A stretch of DNA of 64,000 nt from Excoecaria cochinchinensis (GCA_947683425.1 CANTUQ010000058.1:14199501-14263500), one strand, 5' to 3'. Positions 11,756 through 23,960 are shown, counted from the stretch's first letter. A program made the numbers and translations. The notes: generated by a model not told the origin, from the letters alone.

Positions 11756-11772
11756 TCTCAACGAAAGCACCA
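11756..11772 (-). promoter_or_regulatory. E1 primer-binding site
   Basis: Two bases after the 5' LTR the minus strand reads TGGTGCTTTCGTTGAGA. TGG pairs with the CCA tail of a tRNA. The same sequence follows the 5' LTR remnant of E2. I cannot name the tRNA without a tRNA set. Confidence 0.65.
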
Positions 11773-11774
11773 AA

Positions 11775-12241
11775 TGGTAAATCTAAAAAAGTCTTTATCT
11801 GTAGAAGAGAGAGCGATCCGATCGGATGAGATAACCCTGCAATAAGAGGAGCCTGGTCGGACCAGGCGTGAGCACTCCGAAGCTTAAGTTAGTAGCTTAG
11901 AGAGAGAATGTGTTTTAGAGAGATAAAGTTGGATAATCAATAACTGGAGCCATCGTTGGCTGGACTATTTATATGAGATGGTTGAGGGGCACTCGAGTGC
12001 CTGGGGAGTGATTACTGGTTGTCAGAGTAGGTATTCGGCGACATGACAAGGAGCAGATAGTAGGCATGGGCGCTGCCTTATTTCAGGCGGCTGATGGGAC
12101 TGGCGGTCACATCAGCCGATCAGGCATGTGCGCTGCCTAGGAACTCGTGTCTGATACCTTTGGCTGATAGGCTTTGGGCCTTGCCAGTTGAGTGGGCCGG
12201 CTGAATGGGTCTTAGAGCAAACGATATTTGCTGTGTTATCA
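11775..12241 (-). repeat. E1 5' LTR
   Basis: 467 bp, first LTR in element direction. It contains a TATA-like TATAAATAG on the minus strand at about 11965-11973, the probable start of the element's own transcript. It ends TTTACCA just before the primer-binding site. Confidence 0.9.
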
Positions 12242-12246
12242 AGTAA

Positions 12247-13730
12247 TATAATGTAAATACTAATATATTTTTATGTTTGGTTGGGTTATATATTTGTATT
12301 GTGATGTAATTATATTTATAATTATTAATTAATTTTTATTTGGTTATTTTGTTTTATTTTTTACAATTATTTTATATAATAAAAATATAAAAATTTGAAC
12401 TTGATAAAGCATAATGTTTTTTTAAAAAAATCTTATTAAAAATGTAATCTCATATAACATGATAATTCTACTAAATTTGAGAAAATATGGTTTAATTTGA
12501 AAGAGATGAATGTAATAAAAAATATCATAAAATATTATGAATTAGAAAATACATTTATTGATGTATGGATAATTATATTTGTATTTATGATTACTGTAAA
12601 AAATTTGAATTAACAAATAAAATAATCAATACATTATTATATTATATTACAATTATCTGTATTAAACATGATTTCAGGATTGAAATTAAAACCTTGTATT
12701 AGAACGGGCACTGGTCTCCCTTCACATTCTCATTGTTATTTTATTTAAAACTATCAAGATGCCCATGCTTTTTGCATGGCCCTAAGTTATTAATCATTTA
12801 TTTAATATATTTTATTTTAGATAATTATTTTTCTCCAATTTCTTTTAGTAAACTATTCAAAAAATTCTATTTTTTATGATCTCTAAAACAGTATGGCTTA
12901 TATATATATATATTGCTAACAGAATTAGAGCATGTTTGGATTGAATATAATTTGTCAATTTATGTTTTACGTGTACTATTAAGATGGAGCTTTAATATTT
13001 ATTTTTTATTTTTGAAAACGAAAATGAATCTCAATACAGATATTTTATCATCATGAGATAATTTTAATATTAATTGTTTACAAGTATAGTAACTATATGT
13101 GAAATCAATAGGCACATGCAGTGTAAACGTCTAAAAATTGTTCAATGCAACACAAATTTGATATCAGCACCGCGATATGATAAGACACCGAATTAACTCT
13201 CTAAGATAAAATATAAAGAAATACGAAGAAATGGAAAATATCATAACTGAATCCAAATAAAATTATTTTATTTGGGTTTATTTCTTTCCTCCGTCGATCC
13301 AAACCAAATAGCTTTATTTATTTACTTGGCAGCAGGAGACAAAATTCGCTAAGAGATAAATTAGACGCAATAGGAGACAAAAGAGATAAAACTTAGACGA
13401 CGCAATCCCCTTTCGTCTTGCAGTAGGTTCATATCAGAAGTTGAGTACAAGGCGTGTGCAATTCTAAGTATAAAACATCATGGATAGAAAGATTTCCATA
13501 TACACAAGCAAGATTGCATATATATAATGAAATTGAAGATTGTAGAAACTAAAAAGAATATGAGATTTGAGTTGTTTGAAATGACATATAGAGTATACAG
13601 GAGTGTGCAATTTTGTATGAAATATCTTATCAAACACTGAATAATACTAATACTACACCTTTAATAATCACAACATTTGAACCAGTAAATATATATATAG
13701 ATATATATAGAAAACCTCTAATAATCAAAA
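12247..13730. other. AT-rich spacer between E1 and the DOG1-like fragment
   Basis: No coding sequence is seen. 12247-12676 is probably the right half of the MITE split by E1. The remainder is AT-rich, with a small imperfect duplication around 13330-13400 (GGAGACAAAA and AGAGATAAA repeated). It may include the 3' UTR or intron of the DOG1-like gene, which is transcribed leftwards. Confidence 0.5.
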
Positions 13731-13973
13731 TTACCTTTGCAACTCTGTATTCCCAACCCTGAGCTGCAGCTGAGTAACAGCTCTCAAGAACTTCACACTC
13801 TGTATCGGATCCAAAATCTCCACCACCTTCACTATCGTCTTCGTCCTCAACAAATCCGCACGTCCAACCACCGCCTCCAGCCCCGACGCTATTCTCTCTG
13901 CCGCCGAGTTCTCACTCACTCTCTCGTCTTCTCCCGTCCTCCCCTGCCTTCTCAGCAGACCCAGCATCTCCGG
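13731..13973 (-). pseudogene. DOG1-like protein, C-terminal fragment truncated by E2
   Basis: The minus strand encodes about 78 residues with RTKTIVKVVEILDPIQSVKF and LRAVTQLQLRV. This resembles the C-terminal end of the DOG1 domain (DELAY OF GERMINATION 1-like and TGA-type bZIP C-terminal regions; seed dormancy and heme-binding family). Full-length proteins are about 230-300 residues, so the N-terminal two thirds are missing. Upstream coding stops exactly where the cut E2 LTR begins (13974). The last codons CAAAGG then TAA could also be a splice donor (CAAAG, GTAATT), which would put more exon downstream; I could not find it. The missing part does not appear beyond E2 either. Confidence 0.65.
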
Positions 13974-14055
13974 CCGGGCTCCTCTTATTGCAGGGTTATC
14001 TCATCCGATCGGATCGACTTCTCTTCTATAGATAAAGACATTTTTGGATTTATCA
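13974..14055 (+). repeat. E2 5' LTR remnant (82 bp)
   Basis: From CCGGGCTCC to GGATTTATCA it matches the end of the 3' LTR (about 23750-23831). The first 385 bp, including the TATA-like promoter, are missing and replaced by the DOG1-like coding fragment. The primer-binding region TGGTGCTTTCG follows directly. Confidence 0.88.
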
Positions 14056-14076
14056 TTTGGTGCTTTCGTTGAGAGG

Positions 14077-17000
14077 ATGTCGAACTCAAGATCCAACGAG
14101 AATACTACCCCCATGGACCATGACCATGATGACGATGCTCGTGCCATATCAGGCACCTCGAGAAGGAGGGCAGCGCCCACCAGATCCCCCGTAAGAACCA
14201 ACCTCCTTCCCGAATTCGATAATGCCACTACTAGGCAACCAGAGAACACCCCCATCACTGTGAGGGACATGCGCGCCATTCTCAGTGATTTTACAAAAAG
14301 CATTGTCCAAACCCTTAAGAAGGGTAAGATGCCAATTGCTTCTGAAAGAGCCCAAGAGGATTACCTCACGGGCGAAGACTTCAGGAGAAACAGGAACAGG
14401 GGAATCATTATTAATGAGTTCCGAGCTCAGGGAACCAGGAAAAGTGCGATCAGGACCCCAGGCAAGAGCGACAAGGGGAAGCAGATAATGTCTGCAAGTA
14501 GGGCCTCTCCCTACAGCAACAGGTCCGCCACTCTGTCCGCGAGGGATGATGTGTCCTACATGTGCACCCAAGCCACGGCCAAACTAGAAAGCACAAGGGC
14601 GAGTCCACCGCCATGACCCTGAGCAAACAGAACCCGCTGAATAAGCATGACCAGTGGCTTATGCAGAAGCTCAAGCAGTTTGGTGTCCTCACGCCCAAAA
14701 GAGGCGCCTTCGAAGGAAATACTTGTGGGAATACTGCTTCCCCCTTCTGCAGAGAAATCACCGATGCTGAGCTCCCCCCCAGGTGGCGAGATGTGGTTAT
14801 GGAAAGGTACACTGGCAAAACCGATCCTACCACACACTTGGCAGAGTACTTGACCAAGGTGCAGGTCTATACTTATGACGAAAGAATAGCCTGCAGGGTT
14901 TTTCCCACCACTCTGGGAGGGGATGCATTGACGTGGTTCCACGAGCTGCCCATGGGATCCGTTACGTCATTCAGACAGTTAAAGGAGCTGTTCACTACGA
15001 GGTTCATTGTGCAAACACGTGCGCCTAAGACGGTGAACGACCTGTGCAACCTTTACCAAAGGACAGATGAAAGTCTTCGAGACTACATCGATAGGTTTCA
15101 GGCTACCATGTCTGAAGTGAGAAACGTCAGTGTTGAGATGGCGACCAACGCCTTATCGGGGGGCATCACTGACCGGCCGCTCTTCGAGTCACTTACAACA
15201 AGACCCCCATCCAGCTTTGCCGAACTTATGGAGAGGGCCAGGCAACACATCCAGTTGGATGATGCCCTTAGGTCCAACAGAAGAGGAAGGACCAGCGTTC
15301 TGGACCGCCTTCAATATCCGAACAATCGCTCTACTCAAAGAGCCCCCACTTCCGATCGGACAGCTAAAGGCCAAGATGGAGCTCAAAGTTCCAGAACTTC
15401 AGGCCAGGCTAGAGGATCGGGAAGGGACCGGAACCCGCGTCCAGACGACCAGGCAGAGAGGACGTACACCCCTCTCAATGCTACCCCAACCGCGGTGTTG
15501 ATGTGGATTAAAGAGAAGCACCGCAAAGTCAACTGGCCCAGGGACCTCTCCTCAAGAAGCCGGGGTGTGAGGGACCCAAGCAAATTTTGTGAATTCCACA
15601 GAGATGTCGGTCACTTAACCGACGAGTGCACCTCTCTCAAAAAGGAGATCGAGAGGCTGATACGCCGGGGGGCCCTCAGGAGATTCGTAGACCCGGCCAC
15701 AGGGGACGAACCCTGCAGACAGCCGAAGCCTCGGAGGGACGATCCTGACTCAGATGATGATGAGCGCAGGAACCCCAGAAACGCCGATCCAAGCAGGCCC
15801 TACACCGGGGTGATAAACGTAATCACCGGAGGGTCATCCTATGGAGAAAATCTCCCCAAGAAAGGGAAAGGCAAAGGTGTCTACCTATCCCGCCAGGCAG
15901 AGCAGCCTGCCTCAGTCACCATTTCCAACGAGGATGCACGAGACGTCCTATTCCCTCATGAGGACGCTCTCATTGTAAGAGCTCGGATAAATAATTTCAA
16001 TGTAAAGAGAATTCTGGTGGACAATGGCAGTGCTGTCAACGTTCTAACTCTCCAGGCCTATCGAGCCATGGGACTCCCGATCGGAGAGCTGAAGCCGAAC
16101 ACCACTCCTTTGATCGGCCTGGGCAACGCCACCATCCCTGTAGTGGGATCCGTAGAGCTCTTTGTCGAGCTCGGCCAAGAAGCGATAGCTCACGCTTGTA
16201 AGGTAATTTTCATGGTAATTGACATGACATTCGCCTACAATGCCATTTTCGGCAGGCTATTGCTTTTCCAGACGGGAGCCGTGACCTCCATCCGCTACAT
16301 GGTGATAAAGATTCCAACCACAGGAGGCGTCGCCATCCTAAGAGGTGACCAGAAAGCATCCAGGGAGGCTTATATCACCATGATAAAGCAACAACGAGAA
16401 GCAATGGTCGTAGAGCCCGGCCTTGAGCAACGAGAGCAGGCGGAAAGGCCCAGGATGGACCCAGCAGAGGCCACAAAGGCCAAGTCGCTCGATAAAGGCA
16501 AAAATGTTCAGGTGGGGACAAGCATGGATAAAGAAACTGAAGAAGCCATCATGCATGTCTTGACCATCAATCAAGCGACCTTCGCCTGGAAGCCAGAAGA
16601 TATACCTGGGGTAGATCCCAAAATAATCACCCACAAGCTAAATATGGACCCAAACTTTCCCCCGATCCGTCAAAAGTTAAAAAGGCACGCACCCGATCGG
16701 AGGAAGTTCATCTCCGAAGAGGTGAATAGGCTGCTGAAGACTGGAACCATCCGAGAGGTAGACTATCCAGAATGGCTGGCTAACGTGGTGCTGGTCAAGA
16801 AGAAGTCTGGCAAGCTGCGGATGTGTGTTGACTTCACCGACCTTAACAAGGCATGTCCCAAAGACAGCTATCCCTTGCCCAGTATAGACCAATTGGTAGA
16901 CGCCACAGCATGCCACGCTATTTATTCTCTTCTAGACGCATATGCCGGCTACCACCAAATTCTGATGTGACTCCTCGATCAGGAGAAAACCAGCTTTATC

Positions 17001-19679
17001 ACAGACGACGGGACGTTCTACTACAGGATGATGCCGTTCGGACTGAAAAATGCTGGGGCCACATATCAGCGTCTGATGAACAAGATTTTCAAGGACCAGA
17101 TCGGACAGAATGTCGAAGTATATGTTGACGACATGATCATCAAAAGCCGGAGCGCCGAGGAACATCCAGCTGATCTGGCAAAAGTTTTTGACACCTTGAA
17201 TAAATTCCAGATGAAGCTCAACCCCGAGAAGTGCGTCTTCGGGGTACCATCAGGAAAATTTTTAGGATTCCTAGTCTCTCAACGAGGGATTGAGGCAAAT
17301 CCAGAAAAAATAAAGGCCATCCTCGAGATGCAACCCCCCAGGAACATAAAAGACGTCCAAAAGTTGAATGGAAGGATAACAACTTTAGGACGATTCATTT
17401 CCTCCTCTGCCAAGCGCTACACGCCCTTCTTCAAGAAGCTCAGGAAGAGTGAAACTTTCATCTGGGGGGAAGACTGCCAGCAACCCTTTCAAGAGTTGAA
17501 GGCATTCCTCACCAACCCACTGTTGCTTAGCCGACCAGTACCAGGTGAAAATCTGTACTTATATTTAGCCACCTCTAAGGAAGCTGTTGCAGGTGCCTTG
17601 GTCCGAGAGGAAGATACTCAACAGCTACCCGTGTACTACGTAAGTGAAGTACTCAGAGGTGCAGATTTAAGAAAGGGGCCGGTTGAGCAGCTTATTATTG
17701 CTCTCATGATGTGTGCAAGGAAGCTCAGACCATACTTCGAGGCGCACACAATTGTCGTCTGATCGGGCCATCATCTTAGAAAGATACTCCAGACGCCCGA
17801 TCTCGAAGGCAAAATGGTGGGATGGGCAATTAAGCTACAGTCCTGGGATGTCAGATATGAACCCAGAAAAGCAATAAAGGCCCAAGCTTTAGTAGATTTC
17901 ATAGCCGAATTTGCGGGTGAGGAACCACAAAGTCAGCCCAAGCCACAAAACTGGGAAATGACAGTGGACGGCGCAGCAAACGACACTCGAGGAGGCGTCG
18001 GCATAGTAATAAAAGGCCCTTTGGGCATCACAATAAGGTACGCCATAAAGCTTAATTTTAAAGCTTCTAATAATGTGGCAGAATACGAGGCGCTCCTTCA
18101 AGGGCTGAGGCTGCTTCACGCCATCCGACCGGAGTCGGTGGCCATCAGGAGCGACTCCCAGTTGGTAACTAGTCAAGTTTTGGGGACTTTTGAAGCACGA
18201 GAGGCCACCATGATCCAGTACTTAGCCAAGGTTAAAGCTGCTTTCGCAAAACTGGAAGAGGCTGGATCGGAATGGGTGCTACAGAAAGTCCCAAGAGACC
18301 AAACTGCAGAGGCCGATCGGCTAGCAAAGATTGCTGCTTCCGCACAAAGTGTTATAGAGGAAAACATTGCCGTTGTCAACCAGACTTCCTCCTCCCTAGA
18401 CGAGCCGGAGATGATGGAGATTGACCAAGAGAGTGAGACCTGGATGAGCCCGATCAAACAGTACCTCCAAACAGGATGACTGCCCGAGGACAAAGACGAA
18501 GCTCGAAAGGTATCTCGAAAATCTCTCAATTACTCCATCATTAACGGTGATTTGTACAAAAAAGCTTTCAGTCACCCTTGGCTCAAGTGCGTGGCGGAGG
18601 AAGAGGGAGACTACATCCTCAGAGAGCTCCACGAAGGCATATGCGGAGCGCATGAGGCAAGCAGAGCCATGGCAAGAAAAGCCCTTCAGACGGGATATTA
18701 CTGGCCTAGCATGCTCAAGGATGCCTAGGAGAAAGTAAGGATATGCCCGCAATGCCAAATACATGGCAGGATTATAAGGCAGCGTGGAGCAGACCAACAG
18801 CCGATCGGAGTCGCGTGGCCGTTCGACCAGTGGGGTATGGACATCTTAGGACCTTTTCCCCAGGGCAAAAAACAGATGAAGTTCCTCATAGTAGCTGTAG
18901 ACCATTTCTCCAAATGGATTGAGGCTGAGCCGGTAGCCACCATCACAGCCGAGAGGGTCAAGAGCTTTACATGGAAGAACATCATCTGCAGGTATGGCTT
19001 ACCTAATGTTTTTATTGCAGATAATGACAAGCAGTTCGACAGCTCCACCTTCAGAAACTTTTGCCAAGGCTTGAACATCAAATTAAAGTTCACATCCGTC
19101 GCTCATCCTCAAAGCAACGGAATGACTGAGGTCTCCAATCGGACCATCTTGGAGGGATTGAAGAAGCGACTAGGTCAAGCCAAAGGCAACTGGACTGAAG
19201 AACTGCAGAGTGTCCTGTGGACATACAGAACGTCCCCCAGAACAGGCACTCATCAAACGCCATTCTCTCTTGTTTACGGCTCCGAAGCAATGATTCCTGT
19301 GGAGGTCGGCCTCCCTTCTTACCGATCGGCTCTCTACTCCGAACGGACGAACGCTCAAGAGAGATGCCAGGACTTGGATCTCATAGAAGGAAAGAGGGAG
19401 GACGCCTACGCTAAGATCGCTGCCTACAAACAAAGAGTGGCCAGATACCATAATTCTAAAGTAAGGTCCAGAACTTTCAATGTAGGTGATCTGGTGCTCA
19501 GGAAGGCAGAACTAGGCTCGGGAAATGCCGGAGTGGGAAAGCTAATGCCAAATTGGGAAGGGCCCTACGAGGTTTCTAAAGTCTTAAGCCCAAGCACTTA
19601 CAGGCTCCAAACTGTGGAGGGGCAAGATATCCCCAGAAGCTGGAATGTTGAGGTACTCAAGAAGTACCATGTCGCGTAA
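14077..19679 (+). pseudogene. E2 gag-pol polyprotein, one frameshift and several nonsense codons
   Basis: Starts at ATG 14077. A 1-base deletion near 14571-14575, relative to E1, shifts the frame in gag, after which one frame continues to 19679. In that frame there are stops at 16968-16970 (TGA at a Trp codon in RT), 17760-17762 (TGA at Arg), 18477-18479 (TGA just after the second RNase H) and 18726-18728 (TAG at Gln in the integrase zinc domain). Domains kept: gag with an intact CX2HX4HX4C motif (CEFHRDVGHLTDEC), protease DNGS, RT with YVDD, two RNase H domains and integrase. The stops mostly look like C-to-T or G-to-A changes in CG or CHG contexts, as expected for a methylated, silenced copy. 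Confidence 0.9.
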
Positions 19680-19869
19680 TGTATTAGAACCTGGCAATTG
19701 CCTCATTAATAAAAAGGTTCTCTCTTTCATGACTGTTCAATTAATACATAATATAGTGTCTTACGCTAGGCTTAATGCCCATCCCAAGCTTAATAAGCAA
19801 ATCCTTTGCGAAGGAGGATCTTACCTTCCCAAATATTATCTGTATTATAGAGGATCTAATCTCTCTCGC

Positions 19870-20085
19870 TCGGTTATGCAATTTTTATGCAATTTTACGA
19901 GTACTTTCGGCTATGCAATTCTCATGCAGTTCTACGAGTATCACTCAACTCGATTTCGCAATAACTATGCGATTCTACGAGTATCACCTAGCTCAGATTT
20001 GCAATCCTTATGCAGCTTTATGAGTATCACCTAGCTCAGCTATGCAATCCTTATGCAGCTTCATGAGCATCACTTAGCAAAATGG
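19870..20085. repeat. E2 tandem repeat after integrase
   Basis: Several degenerate copies of the same 43-bp unit as in E1, in the matching orientation (TACGAGTATCACCTAGCTC, GCAATCCTTATGCAG). More diverged than the E1 array. Confidence 0.7.
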
Positions 20086-20366
20086 TGCAAATTTTATGCG
20101 ATCTGAAAAGCCAGATTGACCCGATCGGTCACTAAGCTTTGACGTTATTCGAATTCAAGAAGTACTTGTGAAATTTAATGCAAATTTTAGTTACGAGTTT
20201 TAATTAGCTCGATCATATTGCAAAATTTAGTACAAACTTATGTATACGATGATTTGCAGAAATATGCATTTTATTAATACAAAATGCCTCCATTATACAA
20301 TTTGTAAAGAATTGTTACAGAAACGGAAAATAAAAGAATAAAAGAAAGCTAATCTAAGCTCCTACG

Positions 20367-22833
20367 CTAACCCTCTATATCTACAATGTCTACTTGGCCA
20401 GGAAGATCGGCAGTAAGGTCTACTTGCGGATCCGCGATAGCCGGGGAAGGATCGACAGATGGCGGCACAGATCCATCTCCCCCTTCAGAGATAGAGCCAG
20501 CCGAAGGTTGCACAACTACCTCAACCTCAGGCGCCAAAGGAATCGTAGGATCGGTTTCTGTGGGAGTCTGCTGATCGGCCTCAGGAATCAAAACACTTCC
20601 CTCAGAAGCTCTCTGAGTCGCCACCCCTTCAGGAGCGTTCCCTTCGTCATCACTGGTAGGAGGCGCAGGCAGTGAAGCCGGATCATCCATCCAAGATAGA
20701 TCGGCGCCAGGAAAGCGCCTCCCAGCTTCATGAATTAGCGGAGACAGCAACTCTACCTGAGCCTCTGCTAGCTCATCAAGAAGGCGCTCCTTCTGGTTTG
20801 CAAGCTCCTCTTCAAGGATCGTAGTGAAAGAAGCCTCTTTCTCCTCCAGAGACGCCTTCAGAGACTCCTCTCCCTTTCGATGCTGCTCGCCCACTACTTT
20901 TAATCTGGCATTCTCTGCGGCCAACTCTTTGCACTCGGCATCCAGTCGGGTTGCGTCCGATTCGAACCGCCTAGTTTGTGCATTTTCGGCAGAAAGGCGG
21001 GCAACCTCCCCCTTCAGCTTATCAACCTCCCCTTGCCGTGCCTTCAGATCCTGGGTTTTCTGGTGAACCTCCTTCCGCAAGGTCACTGTCTCTGAGTGAG
21101 AAGATGAGGATCGCTGCTTCTCTCTTGCCAGATCGGCACGAAGAGCGGAGGCCTCCTTCCGAGCAGTATCAGCGTCAGCCTTGGCCTTGGAGCCATCCTC
21201 CGCCCTTCCTTTCCAAGTAGACGCAGCAAGCTAAAGACGCTGAGCCCTTCTGGCCACCTGCCCCAAAAAAAAAAAAAAGGAAAATGAGCAAAAAAAAAAA
21301 AAAAAAAAAAGAAGAAGAAGAAGATTTCATACATCAAGAAGTTGAATGCCAATCGCGTGAAAATCTTTCTGGATCTGGACGGTCTCGCCGATCTCCCTAT
21401 GATCGTCTTCCCGAAGGAGACCGCGGCAAATAGGCCCAGCCACTTGGCCTAGGGACCAGTCGCTGCCAAAGTTCTCCCTCAGGAAGTCTTTGAAGAGCGT
21501 CGGTCGGCGATCCCCCGATCTCCTGGGTGCTTCCCCTTGCTGGATGGCTTTGCCCTTAGCAGCCACCCGACTATCCGACTCTACAGCGGCCTCTGCAGCT
21601 CTCTTTTGAGCGGCCTCTTCCACCTCTCGGAAAGTAACACTGATCGGCACATTATCCTCGTCCGGTTCATCCCGAAGATGTGGAGGCCGACTACGCACCA
21701 GCCGAGGGGAAGTCTCAGTCCGAGGCACAGTTTTCTGACCAGCAGTGGTAGAAGTAGGCGCAGGGACAACCACGGGAGGCGCCGAGGAGATCGGAACGGC
21801 CGCAATGGCAGGAGCCGTTGTTGAAGCATCGGCCGCTCCCCTAGAAGCTTGAAGATCGGCAGAAAGAACCAACCTTCTCCTCTTTCTTTGCTCCTAGGCT
21901 TTCTTCTCCGCCTCGCGTTTTTGCCTGATCCGATCGCCAAGCTGTTTTGACGCACCATTACCACCAGCCATCTCAGCTGCAATCAGGCAACAAACAAGAT
22001 AAGTTTTCATACAGAAATCTCTATCACAAAGCATAAATAAAATGCAATGCATGATATGCATGATAGTGCATAATGGCAATATTTTCTTCCCGATCCTAAT
22101 GCTCACGTTCTGCATCCTCAGCGGCTTCTGAGCTGGAAGACCCAAACAACGTGGTCAAAAGAAAGCTGGACTGATAGGGCTCTCCATGCCTACTTACAGC
22201 GTCCATCAGCTTCTTTATATCGTCCGCATACATGGGCTGACCCCCTGCAAGGTCCTTTAAAATATTGGCCCTGTTTGATCGGGTAAGGCGCACGCCAAAT
22301 CCACCCTTCATCCCGACCAAGAAGTATCTCTCTTTATACCCTTTCATCAAGGTCTGGATAACCATCAATTTCTTCTTCGGTCGGCTAGTGAAGAAGTACT
22401 CTGTTCCATCGCTTCGGGCCGATATGTAGAAGAAGTGCGTAAAAAGCTCAAGGGTCGGAGCAACCACCTCTATTTGGCACAAAATTTTGAAGCAGGCTAC
22501 TGATCTCCACCCGTTCGGATGCAGCTGGTTGGGGGCGATCCCATACCCTCTCAAGATAGCCATTTCAAAGGCGCCAAGTGGGAGCCTCAGGCCAGCATCC
22601 AGGCTCCAAAGATGGCAAATAAACCACTCATTGTTATTTCGGCCAAAAGGCCCTTCGGTCGCCCCCATTGATTCTGGGCAGGCCATTACTGACACCTCGT
22701 CGGAAAGGCCATATTTGGAGGGGATCTCAGCCACTTCCCCAGCGGTCAACCGAGAATGGGACTCAATGGCCGGTCTGTTTTGATAATCATCCAAAAAGCG
22801 GCTATCCAACCTATCACTGCTACTAGAGGCCAT
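20367..22833 (-). pseudogene. E2 antisense gene, nonsense-broken
   Basis: Three minus-strand exons at 22833-22107, 21976-21333 and 21257-20367, with donors GTGAGC and GTATGA and acceptors ATTGCAG and GGGGCAG at the same codon positions as in E1. Exon 1 is 727 nt in both copies. It encodes the same Transposase_28-like domain, a basic linker and a coiled coil with acidic tail, ending VDIVDIEG. Exon 2 keeps the reading frame that E1 has lost, but TAG codons occur at 21894-21896 and 21231-21233. A poly(A) run (plus strand, about 21290-21310) sits in intron 2. Since E1 and E2 are damaged in different places, the family's ancestor had an open spliced gene. Confidence 0.75.
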
Positions 22834-23067
22834 TTTCGACAGGCAAGAAGGCTAGATAGATGCAAATCTTTGGGGTTTAAATCGAGTGAATGCACGAAAG
22901 CAGAAAGAAAAACAAAAAGGAAAGAGGAAAAATTACTTACTTGATAGAAAGAGCTCAAGGAATTTGAAGAAACAAGAAGATGTTTGCAGAAATCTGAGAT
23001 TCAAGAAGGAATTTTGACAGAGCTTTGCTAGGGATTTCGAAAATAAAGAGGAAATATTCTGCAAAGC

Positions 23068-23136
23068 TCCCTATTTATAAGCCAAAAGCTTCTGGAACAC
23101 GCCAAACAACGCGCCATTCAGAAAGCGCCACGTGTC
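23068..23136 (-). promoter_or_regulatory. Promoter of the E2 antisense gene
   Basis: On the minus strand: G-box ACACGTGGC (23127-23135), a heat-shock-like block over 23083-23098 (GTTCCAGAAGCTTTTGG) and TATA box TTATAAATAGG (about 23069-23079), about 245 bp before the ATG at 22833. Order and spacing match E1. Confidence 0.65.
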
Positions 23137-23351
23137 AAAGGACATTATGTCTCTGCGAAGAACGAAGCGTCACCCTCGGTACGCTCACAACATTAAAGGA
23201 AAACAGCTGTCTCAGCAGGCGCGTCGCTTCAGAAACAGCGCCTCCTAAATTCAAAAAGCGTGCCAGTACGCGTCTTCGGATCGGGAACCTCCAGATCTGA
23301 TCCCATCCGAATGGACTTACAAAGGCAAATATATGCCCGATCGGACCTGTT

Positions 23352-23364
23352 GAGGGGGGACAAG
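23352..23364 (+). promoter_or_regulatory. E2 polypurine tract
   Basis: GAGGGGGGACAAG directly before the 3' LTR, identical to that of E1. Confidence 0.75.
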
Positions 23365-23831
23365 TGATAACCCAGCAAATACCATTTGCTCTAAGGCCCA
23401 TTCAGCCGGCCCACTCAAATGGCAAGGCCCAAAGCCTATCAGCCAAGGGTATCAGACACGAGCTCCTAGGCAGCGCGCATGCCCGATCGGCTGATGTGAC
23501 CGCCAGTCTCATCAGCCGCCTGACATAAGGCAGCGCCCATGCCTACCACCTGCTCCATGTCATGTTGCCGAATACCTACTCTGACAGCCAGTAATCACTC
23601 CCCAGGCACTCGAGTGCCCCTCAACTATTTCATATAAATAGTCCAGCCAACGATGGCACCAGGTATTGAATTCACACCATTATCTCTCTAAAGCACATTT
23701 TCTCTCTAAGCTACTAACTTAAGCTTCGGAGTGCTCACGCCTGGTCCGACCGGGCTCCTCTTATTGCAGGGTTATCTCATCCGATCGGATCGACTTCTCT
23801 TCTATAGATAAAGACATTTTTGGATTTATCA
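23365..23831 (+). repeat. E2 3' LTR
   Basis: 467 bp from TGATAACCC to TTTATCA, the same length as the E1 LTRs, with a TATA-like CATATAAATAG near 23630. Confidence 0.9.
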
Positions 23832-23921
23832 ATAATTATTATTTAAACCAAGAAATTAAATATTAAAAATTTATTTTGGTTGGATGATTGGAGATTTAAT
23901 TTTTTTTTGAGAATAATTTAC

Positions 23922-23960
<39 letters not shown>

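Larger units (their letters stand above)
1944..12241 (-). mobile_element. E1: complete Ty3/gypsy LTR retrotransposon, Tat lineage
   Basis: 10,298 bp in minus orientation. Both ends are 467-bp LTRs (TGATAACAC...TTTACCA on the minus strand) and the flanks are a perfect 5-bp duplication AGTAA at 1939-1943 and 12242-12246. Order in element direction: 5' LTR, primer-binding site, gag, protease, RT, RNase H, second RNase H, integrase, a 43-bp tandem repeat, an antisense gene, polypurine tract, 3' LTR. PR-RT-RH-IN order defines Ty3/gypsy; the extra RNase H and the antisense ORF after integrase point to the Tat lineage (relatives such as RIRE2, Grande, Retand). I count about 19 mismatches between the two LTRs (about 4%), so it is not a fresh insertion. 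Confidence 0.92.
13974..23831 (+). mobile_element. E2: second Tat element of the same family, 5' LTR truncated
   Basis: Plus orientation, same gene order and high similarity to E1 throughout. The 3' LTR is complete (467 bp), but only the last 82 bp of the 5' LTR remain, so no target duplication can be paired (3' flank ATAAT). gag-pol and the antisense gene are both broken. Its 5' end faces the 5' end of E1, 1.7 kb away, so the two copies form a large inverted pair. Confidence 0.9.
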
